From NCBI GenBank assembly GCA_016186435.1, contig JACPLQ010000012.1, positions 1-42,371 of the forward strand: a DNA stretch of 42,371 bases, written 5' to 3'. Of the stretch, positions 8,513-17,518 are shown in pieces. The first letter of the stretch is position 1. Each line of letters begins with the position of its first letter. The notes below the pieces were generated by a model. It saw only the letters and a list, made by a program, of their open reading frames with translations, did not search any database and was not told the origin of the DNA. Origin of the DNA: Candidatus Nomurabacteria bacterium. Its GTDB lineage: Bacteria; Patescibacteriota; Minisyncoccia; Phycocordibacterales; UBA9973. The position numbers and the translations under genes were made by a program.

Positions 8513-9064
8513 ATGAAATACTTTTTAATTATTTTAGGAGTTGTAGTTTTGTGGGCAGTTTATGTTTTTAATCGTTTTGTTTCTTTACGAAATCGCGCTG
8601 AAGAAGCGTGGGCGGATATTGAGGTTCAGCTAAAACGCCGGTATGACCTTATTCCCAATTTGGTAAACACGGTGAAAGGCTACGCCACTCACGAGTCTTC
8701 CGCTTTTGAGAATGTTACTCGCGCCCGCTCGGCGGCCATGGGCGCATCCGGCCCCACTCCTGCTCACGCAGAGGCGGAGAACATGCTGTCCGGCGCTCTT
8801 AAATCAATTTTTGCCTTAGCAGAAGCTTATCCTGATCTTAAAGCCAATCAAAATTTCTTGGCGCTTCAAAATGAGCTTTCGGATACGGAAAACAAGATCC
8901 AGGCTGCTCGCAGATTCTACAATGCAAACGTACGCGACTTAAATACAGGCATAGAAAGTTTTCCTGGAAATCTCGTTGCCGGGATGTTCAGATTTTCTAA
9001 AAAAGAATTTTTTGATTTGGCGGACAATGATGTGGCTCAGAGTCCGGTAGAAGTTAAGTTTTGA
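8513..9064 (+). CDS. lemA: LemA family protein
   Basis: NRFVSLRNRAEEAWADIEVQLKRRYDLIPNLVNTVKGYATHE. Confidence 0.92.
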   Translation: MKYFLIILGVVVLWAVYVFNRFVSLRNRAEEAWADIEVQLKRRYDLIPNLVNTVKGYATHESSAFENVTRARSAAMGASGPTPAHAEAENMLSGALKSIFALAEAYPDLKANQNFLALQNELSDTENKIQAARRFYNANVRDLNTGIESFPGNLVAGMFRFSKKEFFDLADNDVAQSPVEVKF

Positions 9065-9954
9065 TGTCTACTTTGTATACCGAACAATCTAAAAATATTA
9101 CCAAGACTTGGATTTTAATGTCTATATTTTTAATAGTGGTCATCGGACTCGGCTGGTTTTTCAGCTACTATTACGGCAATCCAAATATTCTTTATTTTTT
9201 TGTGATTTTCAGTATATTGATGAATATTTTTTCTTATTGGTTTTCGGACAAAATAGTGCTAAAGCTTGCAGGGGCTAAAGAGGCAAACCGAGAAGCAAAT
9301 TTTGATCTGTATACTATAGTGGAGAATCTTTCCATAACGGCAGGTCTGCCGATGCCCCGAGTTTATATCATAAACGACCCGGCGCCGAACGCTTTTGCGA
9401 CCGGACGGGACAAAGAGCATGCCGTGGTGGCAGCCACTACCGGCCTGCTTCAAGTTTTGGACAAAACCGAGCTGGAGGGCGTGATCGGCCACGAGCTTTC
9501 ACATATCGGCAACCGCGATATGTTGCTCTCCACCGTGGTGGTAGTTTTGGTCGGTTTTGTCACAATACTCGCGGATGTTTTTCGACGCAACTTATTTTGG
9601 GGCGGATTGGGCAAAAGAGACAACGATAACAAAGCGGCAGGCATACTTGTGATTGTGGGAATTCTCCTCTCCATTCTCGCGCCTGTTTTCGCAATGCTCA
9701 TCCAGCTGGCCATTTCCCGCAAGCGAGAATTTCTTGCCGATGCCTCCGGCGCGCTCCTGACCCGCTATCCGGAAGGCCTAGCCGGCGCGCTTAAAAAAAT
9801 ATCGCAATACAGCCAGCCGATGCGGCGCCAATCCAGCGCCATCGCGCACCTCTACATCGCAGACCCGAAGGCCGCTTTCGGCAAAAGAATTTCCGGACTG
9901 TTCGCAACACACCCGCCGGTGGCAGAGCGTATCCAAGCTCTCGTTGGGAAATAA
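9064..9954 (+). CDS. htpX: M48 family metalloprotease HtpX
   Basis: GVIGHELSHIGNRDM; PAPNAFATGRD; REFLADASGA. Confidence 0.93.
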   Translation: MSTLYTEQSKNITKTWILMSIFLIVVIGLGWFFSYYYGNPNILYFFVIFSILMNIFSYWFSDKIVLKLAGAKEANREANFDLYTIVENLSITAGLPMPRVYIINDPAPNAFATGRDKEHAVVAATTGLLQVLDKTELEGVIGHELSHIGNRDMLLSTVVVVLVGFVTILADVFRRNLFWGGLGKRDNDNKAAGILVIVGILLSILAPVFAMLIQLAISRKREFLADASGALLTRYPEGLAGALKKISQYSQPMRRQSSAIAHLYIADPKAAFGKRISGLFATHPPVAERIQALVGK

Positions 9955-9956
9955 CT

Positions 9957-10023
9957 TCCTCACCCCGCCTTTGGCACCCCTCTCCATTTTTTATATAAAT
10001 GGAGAGGGGACGGGGGCGAGGTT
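9957..10023. repeat. GC-rich dispersed repeat of the CACCCCGCCTT(T/C)GGCACCCCTC type
   Basis: cctcaccccgcctttggcacccctctccatt...aatggagaggggacgggggcgagg is an imperfect inverted repeat; related text at 31453. Confidence 0.65.
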
Positions 10024-10041
10024 TTGTGTTATACTTTTTTT

Positions 10042-10209
10042 ATGAATATCAAAGATGTGGAAAATTTGGCGGAGTTGGCGAGAATTGAACTTTCGGAGGA
10101 AGAAAAAGAAGCCCTGCTTAAAGATTTCGGCGGTATTTTGGCTTATGTAAAAACAATTGAAGAGGTGAAGCTGAACGAGACTGCGCCGGACACAAGTTAT
10201 TATGATTGA
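10042..10209 (+). CDS. gatC: Asp-tRNA(Asn)/Glu-tRNA(Gln) amidotransferase subunit C
   Basis: MNIKDVENLAELARIELSEEEKEALLKDFGGILAYVKTI. Confidence 0.85.
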   Translation: MNIKDVENLAELARIELSEEEKEALLKDFGGILAYVKTIEEVKLNETAPDTSYYD

Positions 10210-11641
10210 CCTAAAAAATTTAACAATAGAAAAAGCGCATGAGAGTTTTAAGAAAGGGGAGTATGCTTCGCGCGATCTAGTAGAAGAGTATTTAAAAGTT
10301 ATTAAAGAAAAAAACAAAGAACTGAATGCGTATCTGGAAGTATACGAAGATGTTCTAAAGCAGGCGGATGAAGCGGATAAGAAATTCAAAAATGGCACGG
10401 CAAGCGAGCTTACAGGAATACCTTTTGCCATAAAAGATAACATTTTATTTGAAGGGCATATCGCTTCCGCCGGCTCTAAAATTTTGGAAAATTATACTGC
10501 TTCTTATGATTCTTTTGTGATGAGAGAACTTCGTAAGGCGGGGGCGGTGATAATCGGCCGGACCAATATGGATGAATTTGCCATGGGCTCTTCCACTCAG
10601 ACGAGCGCTTATGGAGTATCTCGAAATCCGCACGACACTTCTCGCCTACCCGGAGGCTCATCCGGCGGCTCGGCGGCAGCCGTGGCCGCTGATATGGCGC
10701 TCGTAGCGCTCGGCACGGAGACCTGTGGCTCAGTACGGGAGCCGGCAGCCTTTTGTGGGCTGGTAGGCCTAAAGCCCACTTACGGCGCAGTGTCCAGAAA
10801 CGGCATCATTGCTATGGGGAACTCTTTGGACCAAGTCGCGCCCTTTGGGAAAAATGTGCGCGACGCCGAAATTATTTTTAATTTTTTATCCAAATATGAC
10901 AAAGAAGACAGCACATCAATACCGGATAAATCGCGGGTGTTGGACACCCGACAAAAGGAGGGGGCAGGGGGTGGTTGTATCGGCGTACCTTGGCATCTGT
11001 TTGAAAAGGGCGTGGATCCCGCAGTTATGGAAAACTTCAAGCAGTCTATGGAAAAATTCAAAAAGGCCGGGTATGAGATAGTGGATATAGAGCTGCCTTT
11101 TTCAAAATATTCTCTGGAGGCTTACTACATTATCATGCCGGCGGAAGTTTCCACCAACCTTGCGCGCTTTGACGGCATCCGATATGGTTTTAGCGTACAG
11201 AACGACAAAGAAATAAACAATTTAAAAGACATATATATGAAGTCGCGCGGGCGCGGATTCGGCAAAGAAGCCCGCAGGCGCATATTGCTCGGCACATACG
11301 TGCTTTCTCACGGCTATTATGACGCGTATTACAACAAGGCTGTGAAAGTTCGCGAGAAAGTGAAAAGAGAAATAATAGAAGCTTTCAAAAAAGTGGATCT
11401 GATAGCTACGCCGACAGCTCCTATGCCAGCCTTTAAAATCGGGGAGAAACTTGACGACCCTGTGGCTATGTATTTGTGCGATATTTTTTCGGCGCCGGCA
11501 AACTTGGCCGGTGTGCCTTCTATCGCGCTCCCTTCAGGAATGACAAAAGAAAATTTACCCCTTTCTATCCAGTTTATGGCGCCGCATTTCGGCGAAGAGG
11601 CTTTGTTGAAGGCAGGAAAAGAATTTGAAAAAATAAGATAA
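10202..11641 (+). CDS. gatA: Asp-tRNA(Asn)/Glu-tRNA(Gln) amidotransferase subunit A
   Basis: PFAIKDN; GRTNMDEFAMGSSTQTSAYG; PGGSSGGSAAAVA. Contains an in-frame palindromic insertion. Confidence 0.93.
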   Translation: MIDLKNLTIEKAHESFKKGEYASRDLVEEYLKVIKEKNKELNAYLEVYEDVLKQADEADKKFKNGTASELTGIPFAIKDNILFEGHIASAGSKILENYTASYDSFVMRELRKAGAVIIGRTNMDEFAMGSSTQTSAYGVSRNPHDTSRLPGGSSGGSAAAVAADMALVALGTETCGSVREPAAFCGLVGLKPTYGAVSRNGIIAMGNSLDQVAPFGKNVRDAEIIFNFLSKYDKEDSTSIPDKSRVLDTRQKEGAGGGCIGVPWHLFEKGVDPAVMENFKQSMEKFKKAGYEIVDIELPFSKYSLEAYYIIMPAEVSTNLARFDGIRYGFSVQNDKEINNLKDIYMKSRGRGFGKEARRRILLGTYVLSHGYYDAYYNKAVKVREKVKREIIEAFKKVDLIATPTAPMPAFKIGEKLDDPVAMYLCDIFSAPANLAGVPSIALPSGMTKENLPLSIQFMAPHFGEEALLKAGKEFEKIR

Positions 11642-11659
11642 TATAATTATTTATTATAT

Positions 11660-12271
11660 ATGCAAAACGACTCTATAATCACTTCAAGATATTTTGACCC
11701 TGATTATCTATTCTTTAAAGGGGTTTTTTATGCTAAGAAAATATTCGCTTTTGTGACGAGCGAGCAGGGGATATCTTCGGGGAAAACGATTCTATTTTTT
11801 ATCGGCATGTTCGCGCTGATAGTTATCTGCTATTCGGCTGTCCGTCTGCTTGAAATCAGGAGGAAAGAGCATGCGCACCTGCATCATGAAATTGAAGAAT
11901 ACGCCCACAATAAAGCGGAATATGAAAAGCATTTACGCGAGGAAATCGGCGGATCAAAAAATGAGCGCTGGAGCAAGACCCTGAACTATATTTTTTCTCA
12001 GGAAAGCAGCGACTGGAAGCTCGCGATTATTGAAGCGGACGCGATACTTGAAAATTTGATGGAAGATATGGGATTCCTCGGAGAGACTTTGGGAGATAGA
12101 TTAAAATCCGCCAACCAGCAAAATTTTCCCCAGCTTACCAAGGCATGGGAAGCGCATACTATTAGAAATAAAATAGCCCACGAGGGCCTCGCTTTTGAGC
12201 TGTCTCACTTTGAAGCTAAAAGAATCATCGCTTTATACGAGGAAATTTTCCACGCTTACGGATTTATATAA
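11660..12271 (+). CDS. Hypothetical membrane protein (203 aa)
   Basis: Long ORF; TM helix ILFFIGMFALIVICYSAVRLL; C-terminal NKIAHEG motif. Confidence 0.65.
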   Translation: MQNDSIITSRYFDPDYLFFKGVFYAKKIFAFVTSEQGISSGKTILFFIGMFALIVICYSAVRLLEIRRKEHAHLHHEIEEYAHNKAEYEKHLREEIGGSKNERWSKTLNYIFSQESSDWKLAIIEADAILENLMEDMGFLGETLGDRLKSANQQNFPQLTKAWEAHTIRNKIAHEGLAFELSHFEAKRIIALYEEIFHAYGFI

Positions 12272-12275
12272 ATTA

Positions 12276-12391
12276 CCTCACTCACCCCTCCCCAAATCCT
12301 CCCAACCCCTCCTGACCTCCCCTTATCAAGGGAGGCAAATGGTTTCCCCCTGACAGGGGGGAATATACAAGGGGGTTTGCAGGGGAGGAGG
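12276..12391. repeat. GC-rich inverted repeat (CTCCCCTTATCAAGGGAGG / CCCCCTGACAGGGGGG family)
   Basis: Strong similarity to 18935-19035, including cctccccttatca(a/g)ggg(g)aggcaaat.gtttccccctgaca.gggggaata. Confidence 0.7.
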
Positions 12392-12399
12392 TTCTCTTG

Positions 12400-12707
12400 T
12401 TGCGGGGCCACGAATCGAACGTGGGTCTTAAGGTTATGCTTACCACTTCAGTTTTCACTGCTTCAAATTGAATTTGTGGTCTGGACTATACCATCTCCTT
12501 TCTTAAGAATAATTCTCAAAATTAAGGAGCTCGTCATCTAGTCTCTACACATTTATTTCCAACTATGTTGGAAAATTTAGCTCGGAATTGTCTTTCTGCT
12601 AAAAGCAGAGAGGATTTCTCCGAATTTGACGAGTGCGCACCAATAGGTTTCCCTAAAGGGGGCCCATATTGTTTGAGCCTTACGAGATGCCTCTTCTCTA
12701 CCCCGCT
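12400..12707 (-). tRNA. tRNA-Met(CAT), probably initiator, split by a group I intron in the anticodon loop
   Basis: Minus-strand exons GCGGGGTAGAGAAGAGGCATCTCGTAAGGCT + CATAACCTTAAGACCCACGTTCGATTCGTGGCCCCGCAA. Anticodon arm TAAGG-CTCATAA-CCTTA. Position 1 (A) x 72 (A) unpaired, as in initiators. Confidence 0.85.
12439..12675 (-). ncRNA. Group I intron (IC3-like), inserted between U33 and C34 of tRNA(CAT)
   Basis: Minus strand: TCAAATTCGGAGAAATCC, TGTAGAGACTAGATGACGAGC, GGAGATGGTATAGTCCAGACC. These resemble the P4-P7 core of the Azoarcus tRNA-Ile(CAU) intron as I recall it. U.G P1 (GGCU/GGCC); ends in G. Confidence 0.85.
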
Positions 12708-13036
12708 ATTAAGGCATAATATATTAGATCTTTAAAATATGCAAGTTGTTTGCTATAGTAAACCTATGATATAATACATACTAAAGATATTGTTTGCTCA
12801 ATTCAGATAAATAGGATTCACAAAAAAAGAATTAATACAGTCTTGAATTTTTGGAAAAAACTGCTACACTTACGAAAGAGTCAATTTCGAAAGCCTTATT
12901 ATGTAAATACGCACACGAGTAAAGTTTACGATAACTATGAAAAATATTATGGTGTATGTAGATTAATAGTAAGAAGAGGAAAGGACTTAAAGTATCGGAT
13001 GCTTGGTCTGATTGATGGGGTAAAAAGTAGTATTTT

Positions 13037-13109
13037 GTCGGGGTAGCTCAGTTGGTAGAGCAGAGGGATCATAATCCTCAGGTCGTGGGTTCAAGCCCCA
13101 CCCCCGACA
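13037..13109 (+). tRNA. tRNA-Met(CAT), elongator-like
   Basis: GTCGGGG...CCCCGAC-A cloverleaf; anticodon loop ATCATAA; T loop TTCAAGC. Confidence 0.93.
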
Positions 13110-13157
13110 CATCACAAACTAGAATATATTTTATTTTGTGATAAGTTTGAATGGTTT

Positions 13158-13234
13158 GCGGTCGTAGCTCAACTGGTTAGAGCGCTTCCCTGTCACGGAA
13201 GAGGTTGCCGGTTCAAGTCCGGTCGATCGCGCCA
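13158..13234 (+). tRNA. tRNA-Asp(GTC), CCA encoded
   Basis: GCGGTCG...CGATCGC-G-CCA; anticodon loop CTGTCAC. Confidence 0.94.
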
Positions 13235-13245
13235 TGTACCATGCG

Positions 13246-13356
13246 GTACATGGCCGTGGCCATGAATCCTTAAATGGTACATGGCCGTGGCCATGAATCC
13301 TTAAATGGTACATGGCCGTGGCCATGAATCCTTAAATGGTACATGGCTGCCATGAA
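13246..13356. repeat. 31-bp tandem repeat, 3 full copies plus a partial fourth
   Basis: gtacatggccgtggccatgaatccttaaatg at 13246, 13277, 13308; partial from 13339. Confidence 0.9.
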
Positions 13357-13395
13357 CCGTCTGGTTCATGTGCGCCAGAATCCGCATTTAGAGTT

Positions 13396-13647
13396 ATGTT
13401 CTACGTATATATTTTAAAATCACTAAAGGATGAGAAATTATACATAGGCTATTCTAGTGATTTAAGAAAAAGATTTAAAGCTCATCAAGGTGGCGAAGTA
13501 AAGTCTACAAAACCAAGACGACCTTTTGAGTTGATTTTTTACGAAGCATATAAATCCATGAAAGATGCGAAACGAAGGGAGATGTATTTTAAAACAACGA
13601 AAGGCAAAACTTCTTTAAAAACAATGCTCGAGTTTTCGATTATATAG
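13396..13647 (+). CDS. GIY-YIG endonuclease-domain protein (YhbQ/UvrC-N-like)
   Basis: MFYVYILKSLKDEKLYIGYSSDLRKRFKAHQGGEVKSTKPRRPFELIFYE. Confidence 0.88.
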   Translation: MFYVYILKSLKDEKLYIGYSSDLRKRFKAHQGGEVKSTKPRRPFELIFYEAYKSMKDAKRREMYFKTTKGKTSLKTMLEFSII

Positions 13648-13793
13648 TTTATGGCAAAGCTATACATCGTATGGTGTAGAGGTGTAGTGGATTTGAACTG
13701 TGGTATGATTTATATATGGAAAATTTAAAACAGCCGAATAAAAAACCGTCCGTGTTAGAGATGAAGAAAAACACTGCAGAATAAATTTATATT

Positions 13794-14022
13794 TTATGGA
13801 GAAGGTTCGGGTGCGGGTTCGGCTACTGGCTCCGTGGCGGGCTCAGAATTACCACCCCCTTCTCCTCCTTGCCCGTCCTCTGGCGTGGCTTGATCAAGGA
13901 GGGGTGGCTCTTCAGGAGACGGGGTGGTGCTCGCATTGGAAAGCAATGTATCCAGTTCGGACTTGATGATGCAGGTCTTTTCGCCGCTCTCGTCTGAGAC
14001 ACACAAGATTTCTGCACTTATT
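13794..14022 (-). pseudogene. Detached C-terminal fragment paralogous to the peptidase-S74 surface protein at 14331-17441
   Basis: LCVSDESGEKTCIIKSELDTLLSNA vs LCVADNSGEKTCITKSELDTLLSNA; similar EP/PEP-rich tail. Confidence 0.75.
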
Positions 14023-14145
14023 TCAACAGAGAGATGATTTGCTTAGTTCAGACATAACTCGCACCGCCTCGGAGTGATTGGCATCATCTTGGTAGTAAAA
14101 TGATACAAACACACTACTATCTACAATAAATCTATCAGATTCCAT
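14023..14145 (-). pseudogene. Truncated PIN-domain toxin (VapC-like)
   Basis: MESDRFIVDSSVFVSFYYQDDANHSEAVRVMSELSKSSLC*: PIN N-terminus (FIVDSSVFVSF...), stopped at 40 aa. Confidence 0.6.
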
Positions 14146-14290
14146 ACACTATTTTATCAATATCACGAGAAAGGTTTTTATTTTTCTTTACGCTTTTAAA
14201 GATGTGTTTTTGTGCACGCTCAAAAAAAGTGGTTGTCTTAACACGTTGTATTTTCGGGAAAACAATGAATTTTTTAGTCTCAGTAGCCAT
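14135..14290 (-). CDS. Small antitoxin-like protein preceding the PIN remnant (51 aa)
   Basis: MATETKKFIVFPKIQRVKTTTFFERAQKHIFKSVKKNKNLSRDIDKIVYGI*, overlapping the PIN start. Confidence 0.5.
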   Translation of the reverse strand: MATETKKFIVFPKIQRVKTTTFFERAQKHIFKSVKKNKNLSRDIDKIVYGI

Positions 14291-14330
14291 GTCTGAATTG
14301 TATCACATATTGCCGAAAAAAGGCAATTTT

Positions 14331-17300
14331 TTACGGAGTGACTTCCGGTGCAGGCTCAGGGGCTGGTTCAGGCGCAGGTTCGGGAGTAGGAGTTGCTTCT
14401 GGTACAGGTTCTGGTACGGGCTCGGTGGTCGTGGTATCAGTTGCGGTTGTATCGGTAGTTCCAGTATCGGTGGTCGTGGTGTCAGTGGCAGTCGTTTCTG
14501 TCGTGGTGTCAGCCGGGGTGGAAGTATCAGTGGTCGTCTCGCCCTCTCCTTCGGGGGAGGCCTGCCCGTCCTCCGGCGGGGTTGGGGAGGGGTCTGATTC
14601 TGGAGATGTCCCACCACTGGATGAAGAGCTTCCGGAACTGCCCGCGTTGGAAAGCAAAGTGTCCAGCTCGGACTTGGTGATGCAGGTTTTCTCGCCCGAG
14701 TTGTCCGCGACGCACAGGGTCTTGGTCTCCACTTCTTCGCTCCATATTTTGGCGATGCCGTTGCCTGCATCCGCGAGCCACGCGGTTATTTTCGCAAAGA
14801 ATCGTTCGGCAAAAGATTTTTCATTTTCAAAATCAAGCGGCTCGGCGATGGACTCCAGATTTAGATTCAATTCCTGAATAGCTTTAGCCAGCACAGAGGT
14901 AAGTTTCATATACTCCACTCCTTCCACTTGTCCATTTTCGTAAAAAACAAAGAGCGGACTAATTTCTGCCATTTCTTCGGCGATGAATCCGATCTGGCGG
15001 GGCGCATTGGGATTTATTATATATTCCTGCTTCCAGTCAAAAGATACGGGGCGCATTTGAAGCACTGCATCAAGTCCAAGCTCTAGGTCTTCAATGTTTT
15101 TCTTGTAGCGCAAGGAAGAACTGCCGGTGCAGGCGCTTGCTTTTGCAGAAATTGCGCCCGTAGTGGTTGCGATACATAGATAGTCCTCTGCGTTGGCTCC
15201 GGCTTCGCCGGGAAAAGTTATCCCGCCTGCGCTATCTATTCTCATCATCTCAACTGCCGCTGATGTTGTAGCTGTACCGAATACCAAAGCTGTGCTGTTT
15301 ACTGTTGTGCTAAAAGTGTCCTCCGCTTCAGCCCAGATTGCAGCCCCCGCAAGAATAGAATCAGAGCCATCAGACTCAAGCGGCGCATTGAAATTTATTC
15401 TTCCCAGTTGGTCGTTATCAACGATAGTAAGCTCCTTGGTAGCAAGGGTAAGAATACCCGCGGATGTTGCACCTGTGCCCACTGGTCCTTGAACGTCTAA
15501 AAGAGATTGAGGCGCCGCCGTCCCGATGCCGACCTTGCCCGCATTATCAATCCTCACTCGTTCCGCATACGTACCGGCGTTCCTAGTGAAGAATCCGAAA
15601 ACTGAATTTTCGCTTCCCGCCGTGACCCCAGTGAATTGCATAGCTATTCCACCCATATTTGTTCCCGCAGGTGTTGAATTTTTTGTGGAAAATATTATGC
15701 CGGAATATGTGTTAACCGCACCATTATCGTTATGGATAGTTAAGCCATGACTTGCCCCGCTAAGACCAAATGATGTGAGTGCGCTACTGATAACACTTGT
15801 GGTACCAGCATTTGTCTGAAGAGTAGGAGACGCTACGCTACTCACTGTTAATGTTCCAACGGGCGCTGTCGTCCCGATGCCTATTTTACCCGCATTTGTT
15901 ATTGTCATTCTCTCCGTCAAAACTGACGGAGTCGCATCAGTACCAGTCCAGAAAGAAAGCGAGGCTGGGATTCTGGTATCCGCAATGGTGCCGGAAGAAA
16001 TGGCTTTAATCGCTGCGCCAGTCACATATCCTGAAGCTCCGCCATAACCAGAAAAGTTAATCACTCCAAGTTCATCCGCCGTCGTGATGACAGTCGGGCT
16101 GGCAACGGTGCCGCGGGCCTTGCGTAATTTGAGGTCGAAGGAATCGGCATCGGCGGAAGCTTGCTCGAATGTTGCTATGCCTTGAGCAGTAGTAGATGTG
16201 GCAACGTGGAGAAGAGAACCAGGCGCCGTTGTCCCGATGCCGACATTGCCGCTTCCTAAAACCGTAATCGCCGCCGCATCGTCATTATTTGCAACCTGAA
16301 ACACTGTCTCGAGCGCGCCTAAATCAACTACCCCTGTTCCGCTCGCTTTTGCGCCAATTATAGAAACCGCTGGAGTGGTATCCGTAGGATCAGCAGACTG
16401 GATACCTTTCAAAAGAAGCGCGGTGCCTGTCGCATCAGCCAGACCGGTGAGTTGCGCTCCGCCTACAGTTGTAGAAATTGAAGAGAGATGCGCGAAGACA
16501 TCCGTTTCCGCGAGAGTTGTTACCCCATGCGCGATGTCATCATCCGAAAGCGCGAAGGCGGGGGTGTTGGTGGCATCGTAGAGTTCGAGGAGATAGTCGG
16601 GTGAAGTGTCGCCGATGCCCACGTTGCCGCCAGACTGAAAAGTCATGCGGTCATTTCCACCGCCGACATCAAATGTCGATGTGTATTCAAACAGTCTCAA
16701 ATCACTACCGGACGGGTAAAGTGTCCACTGTTTTGATGTCGTGCCAGTCACAAGCCCTGCCGCACCAGAGTTAACTACGCTCCGCGTAGTCCCGCTGACG
16801 TCGAATTTTGCTACCGGCGCCGTCGTCCCGATGCCGACTTTGCCGTTATCTACAATCAAGGCATAGTTGGCAGTGGTGGCGTCAGCAGAATTCAGGTAAA
16901 GAGCCACATTGGTGCCAGAGGTGGCATTAGTATGAGTATTGGAGATTTGGGCGCCATAAGTTGTGATGCCAGCGGTGGCATTGGCTCCGGCGGTCAGGAT
17001 GTTTAAGGCGGTTTGAGATGCGGCCGCGGCTGTGCCAGAGACCTGCAGGTCAACGAGCTTGCCAGAAGTCAGGGTTGAAGAAGCAACATAAAGGCCGGTG
17101 CCAGTGGTTAAGGAATTGGCCGATAGGGACGTTGCGGCGCTAGTCGTGGTACCTGTGGCATTAGTTGAAAGAATAGTCAAAGTCCCTCCGGACAAAGTCG
17201 TGTAAGTCGCCGCGCCCAAGACCGGAGTAACCAAGGTGGGCGAAGTGGCCAGCACTTGCGCGCCGGTGCCGGTCAAAGCGATTTCGCAATCCGCGTCCGT

Positions 17301-17441
17301 GGGCGCGCATTCCGGATTAAGCGTTTCTCCAGAGTCGTAAGGCAAGCCGTCCCAGACTGCCAGCACAATTTTGGAGAAGAACAAAACAGAGACAACGGCT
17401 GTAAATAAGAAGAGCGTTTTTTTAGTATATATAAATTTCAT
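14331..17441 (-). CDS. Large secreted/surface protein with VGIGTTAP repeats and C-terminal peptidase-S74 (endosialidase chaperone) domain
   Basis: SLRYKKNIEDLELGLDAVLQMRPVSFDWK...QIGFIAEEMAEISPLFV; repeated (V/I)GIGTTAP; Thr/Pro/Glu-rich tail. Start set at MKFIYTKKTLFLFTAVVSVLFF signal-like segment. Confidence 0.85.
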   Translation of the reverse strand: MKFIYTKKTLFLFTAVVSVLFFSKIVLAVWDGLPYDSGETLNPECAPTDADCEIALTGTGAQVLATSPTLVTPVLGAATYTTLSGGTLTILSTNATGTTTSAATSLSANSLTTGTGLYVASSTLTSGKLVDLQVSGTAAAASQTALNILTAGANATAGITTYGAQISNTHTNATSGTNVALYLNSADATTANYALIVDNGKVGIGTTAPVAKFDVSGTTRSVVNSGAAGLVTGTTSKQWTLYPSGSDLRLFEYTSTFDVGGGNDRMTFQSGGNVGIGDTSPDYLLELYDATNTPAFALSDDDIAHGVTTLAETDVFAHLSSISTTVGGAQLTGLADATGTALLLKGIQSADPTDTTPAVSIIGAKASGTGVVDLGALETVFQVANNDDAAAITVLGSGNVGIGTTAPGSLLHVATSTTAQGIATFEQASADADSFDLKLRKARGTVASPTVITTADELGVINFSGYGGASGYVTGAAIKAISSGTIADTRIPASLSFWTGTDATPSVLTERMTITNAGKIGIGTTAPVGTLTVSSVASPTLQTNAGTTSVISSALTSFGLSGASHGLTIHNDNGAVNTYSGIIFSTKNSTPAGTNMGGIAMQFTGVTAGSENSVFGFFTRNAGTYAERVRIDNAGKVGIGTAAPQSLLDVQGPVGTGATSAGILTLATKELTIVDNDQLGRINFNAPLESDGSDSILAGAAIWAEAEDTFSTTVNSTALVFGTATTSAAVEMMRIDSAGGITFPGEAGANAEDYLCIATTTGAISAKASACTGSSSLRYKKNIEDLELGLDAVLQMRPVSFDWKQEYIINPNAPRQIGFIAEEMAEISPLFVFYENGQVEGVEYMKLTSVLAKAIQELNLNLESIAEPLDFENEKSFAERFFAKITAWLADAGNGIAKIWSEEVETKTLCVADNSGEKTCITKSELDTLLSNAGSSGSSSSSGGTSPESDPSPTPPEDGQASPEGEGETTTDTSTPADTTTETTATDTTTTDTGTTDTTATDTTTTEPVPEPVPEATPTPEPAPEPAPEPAPEVTP

Positions 17442-17518
17442 TCTGTTAGTTCCCGCACATATATTATACCGCACCCGAGCTGTAAAAGAAGAGAAAATGT
17501 GGAAAACTATTATGATAA

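Noticed and set aside
12843-13046. 67-aa plus-strand ORF
   Set aside because: Runs into tRNA-Met and has no recognisable family; insufficient support to call, though it could be a small-gene remnant.
13246-13356. Possible CRISPR array
   Set aside because: The 31-bp units are contiguous with no spacers, and no cas genes are visible in the window.
14338-14877. Plus-strand ORF of 179 aa (and nested minus-frame ORFs at 14303 and 14527)
   Set aside because: Antisense or out-of-frame shadows of the low-complexity Thr/Pro/Glu tail of the S74 protein; no family signature.
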